Part shown: piece by piece, positions 62,578 to 64,000 of the stretch
How positions within the stretch are numbered: position 1 is the first letter of the stretch
Layout: each line of letters starts with the position of its first letter
Assembly (NCBI GenBank): GCA_021825365.1
Contig: JAKAHR010000008.1
Coordinates: 55,203-119,202, forward strand
DNA from: Nitrospirota bacterium
GTDB taxonomy: Bacteria > Nitrospirota > Thermodesulfovibrionia > Thermodesulfovibrionales > UBA6898
DNA: 64,000 nt
Direction of reading: 5' to 3'
Translations under genes and position numbers: made by a program
The notes under the pieces: model-generated
What the model was told of the DNA's origin: nothing
Database searches by the model: none
What the model saw: only the letters and a program-made list of their open reading frames with translations

Positions 62578-63846
62578 ATGACAGACCTCGGCGCCCGGCA
62601 CTATGCTGAAACAAAATCGTATCCTCTCACCGACTCATCCGGGGCCGTGATTTCAGCGATAGAGACCATCACCGATATCACGGATAAAAGAAAACTGGAG
62701 GAGCAGCTCCGTCAGGCTCAGAAGATGGAGGCAGTAGGAACACTTGCCGGCGGCGTGGCCCACGACTTCAACAACATCCTTACGGCGATCATCGGCTATG
62801 CGACTCTCTCGAAGATGAAAATGCAGGCCGACGACCCGCAGCGTGCTTCCATCGATCAAATCCTGTCGTCGGCGGAGCGGGCCGCGCATTTGACCCAGAG
62901 CCTGCTCGCCTTCAGCAGGAAACAGATCATTAACCCGAAACCGGTGAACCTGAACGACATCGTCAAAGGCGTGGAGAAACTCCTTCAGAGGCTCATCGGA
63001 GAAGATATCGAACTGTCCACCCGTCTTGCCGGTGCAGATCTCGTTGTCATGGCAGATGCGGGCCAGATCGAGCAGGTGCTGATGAACCTGGCAACCAATG
63101 CGCGGGACGCCATGCCCGACGGCGGGGTTATCACGCTCACCACGCAGGGGTTGGACCTCGACGAAGACTTCATGAAGGTCCATGGATTCGGCAACCCGGG
63201 AAGGTATGCGGTAATCTCCGTGTCAGACACCGGTTGCGGCATGGACGAGGCGACCCGCGAAAAAATATTCGAACCCTTCTTTACGACCAAGGAACTCGGA
63301 AGGGGCACGGGACTGGGGCTGGCGATCGTATACGGAATCGTGAAGCAGCATAACGGAAACATCGCGGCATACAGCGAGCCAGGGAAAGGCACGACGTTCA
63401 GGATGTATTTGCCGCTCATCACCTCTTCGGTGGAGGAGCCCCCGGCACTGCCCGCTGCGCCGCCGCTGGGAGGAACGGAGACCATTCTCCTTGCCGAGGA
63501 CGACAAGGACGTGCGAAGCCTGACCATGGCCGTTCTGCAGGGTTTCGGATACCACGTTATCGAGGCCGTGGACGGGCAGGATGCCCTCGCCAAGTTCCGC
63601 AAACACATGGCCGACATCGATCTGCTCCTCGTCGACGTTGTCATGCCGAAGATAGGCGGCCGCGATGTATACGATGCCGCCAAAACCATCAGGCCCGGCA
63701 TTAAGGTCCTTTTTTCAAGCGGCTATCCCGCTGATATCATTCATAAAAAGGGCATTGTCGATGAAGGGCTGCAATTCATTTCGAAACCCGTTCGTCCTGG
63801 CGACCTCCTGAGGAAAGTCCGGGAGGTTCTTGACGAAAAGCCATAG
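62578..63846 (+). CDS. Histidine kinase core with C-terminal receiver (second half of split kinase)
   Basis: A 422-residue protein in the same frame as the sensor upstream, 9 nt after its stop. It begins with the tail of a PAS domain (ETKSYPLTDSSGAVIS, TITDITDKRKLEEQ). Then come HisKA with phospho-acceptor His62 in GGVAHDFNNIL, HATPase (LMNLATNARDAMPDGG, SDTGCGMD, GRGTGLGLAIVYGIVKQHNG) and a receiver (about 300-420) with Asp353 in LLVDVVMPK. No ribosome binding site precedes the ATG at 62578, so expression as a separate protein is doubtful unless reinitiation occurs. All catalytic motifs are intact. Confidence 0.85.
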   Translation: MTDLGARHYAETKSYPLTDSSGAVISAIETITDITDKRKLEEQLRQAQKMEAVGTLAGGVAHDFNNILTAIIGYATLSKMKMQADDPQRASIDQILSSAERAAHLTQSLLAFSRKQIINPKPVNLNDIVKGVEKLLQRLIGEDIELSTRLAGADLVVMADAGQIEQVLMNLATNARDAMPDGGVITLTTQGLDLDEDFMKVHGFGNPGRYAVISVSDTGCGMDEATREKIFEPFFTTKELGRGTGLGLAIVYGIVKQHNGNIAAYSEPGKGTTFRMYLPLITSSVEEPPALPAAPPLGGTETILLAEDDKDVRSLTMAVLQGFGYHVIEAVDGQDALAKFRKHMADIDLLLVDVVMPKIGGRDVYDAAKTIRPGIKVLFSSGYPADIIHKKGIVDEGLQFISKPVRPGDLLRKVREVLDEKP

Positions 63847-63927
63847 ACAAAAATCGCGGTTTTATCCCTAGCCTGTCCCCCTAATCAATCGCATACGGCC
63901 GGTCTCTTCTTGCCCCGAATATTTCTA

Positions 63928-63957
63928 TTGACACCCCTGAGAGCCGCTTTCTATGAT
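63928..63957 (+). promoter_or_regulatory. Sigma-70 promoter of a gene beyond the window
   Basis: TTGACA (63928-63933), an 18-bp spacer and TATGAT (63952-63957). AAAGGGAGG near 63988-63996 is a ribosome binding site for a gene that begins past base 64000. Confidence 0.65.
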
Positions 63958-64000
63958 ACTGCCGAGGCGGATAACCATGTTTTCTGGAAAGGGAGGAATA

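Overview
The window is about 64 kb of bacterial chromosome, mostly high G+C (positions 41041-41100 hold 37 G/C of 60). It contains a visibly lower-G+C island at about 20.6-34.2 kb (30181-30240 hold 22 of 60). No rRNA, tRNA, CRISPR array, phage module or transposase was seen. The gene content is Gram-negative and fits an anaerobic, motile lineage: LPS/polysaccharide export, a FadL porin, type II secretion accessory genes, hgcAB, a MamK-like actin and an Aquifex-type aconitase. A Nitrospirota (Thermodesulfovibrionia-like) or neighbouring Desulfobacterota host is my best guess. That is inference from gene content only; no phylogenetic marker was tested.

Layout. (1) 1-4.0 kb: the 3' part of a very large fused glycan enzyme (WbsX, GT4, GT2, methyltransferase). 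(2) 4.2-7.45 kb: an operon-like trio of a cell-wall amidase, a MamK-like actin and a degenerate-receiver/SPOR membrane protein. (3) 7.4-10.8 kb, minus strand: three overlapping GT4 glycosyltransferases. (4) 11.0-20.5 kb: a secreted redox/protease group made of a subtilase, a cytochrome c/periplasmic-binding fusion and a 1512-residue multicopper oxidase. The protease and the oxidase end in the same C-terminal module. (5) 20.6-35.3 kb: an S74-domain surface protein, then an O-antigen/capsule-type locus (SGNH protein, Wzm/Wzt exporter, sulfotransferase, FkbM-GT2 and GT4-GT2 fusions, C-methyltransferase, GT4, gmd). (6) 35.35-37.05 kb: a strong promoter, a GEMM-type (c-di-GMP-I) riboswitch with its own terminator, and an RpoD-family sigma factor. 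(7) 37.06-40.1 kb: GspB-like and ExeA/GspA-like genes on the minus strand and a HEAT-repeat protein. (8) 40.2-47.8 kb: a MacB-type ABC transporter with its adaptor, then aconitase and citrate synthase. (9) 47.9-51.9 kb: small genes, an alpha/beta hydrolase and an RluA-type pseudouridine synthase. (10) 52.0-54.9 kb, minus strand: acyl-CoA synthetase and FadL. (11) 55.1-56.94 kb: a complete mercury-methylation cluster (AbrB-like HgcAB-associated gene, hgcA, hgcB) behind a near-consensus promoter overlapped by four 9-bp iterated repeats. (12) 56.96-63.85 kb: an ECF sigma remnant, a chemoreceptor with a textbook sigma-28 promoter, a PhnD-like binding protein and a hybrid sensor kinase split by one in-frame stop.

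The items most worth following are the amidase/MamK-like/SPOR operon (an actin tied to septal peptidoglycan rather than magnetosomes), the riboswitch-controlled sigma factor with a readable antiterminator, the hgc operon with its iterated operator, and the C-terminal module shared by two otherwise unrelated secreted proteins.
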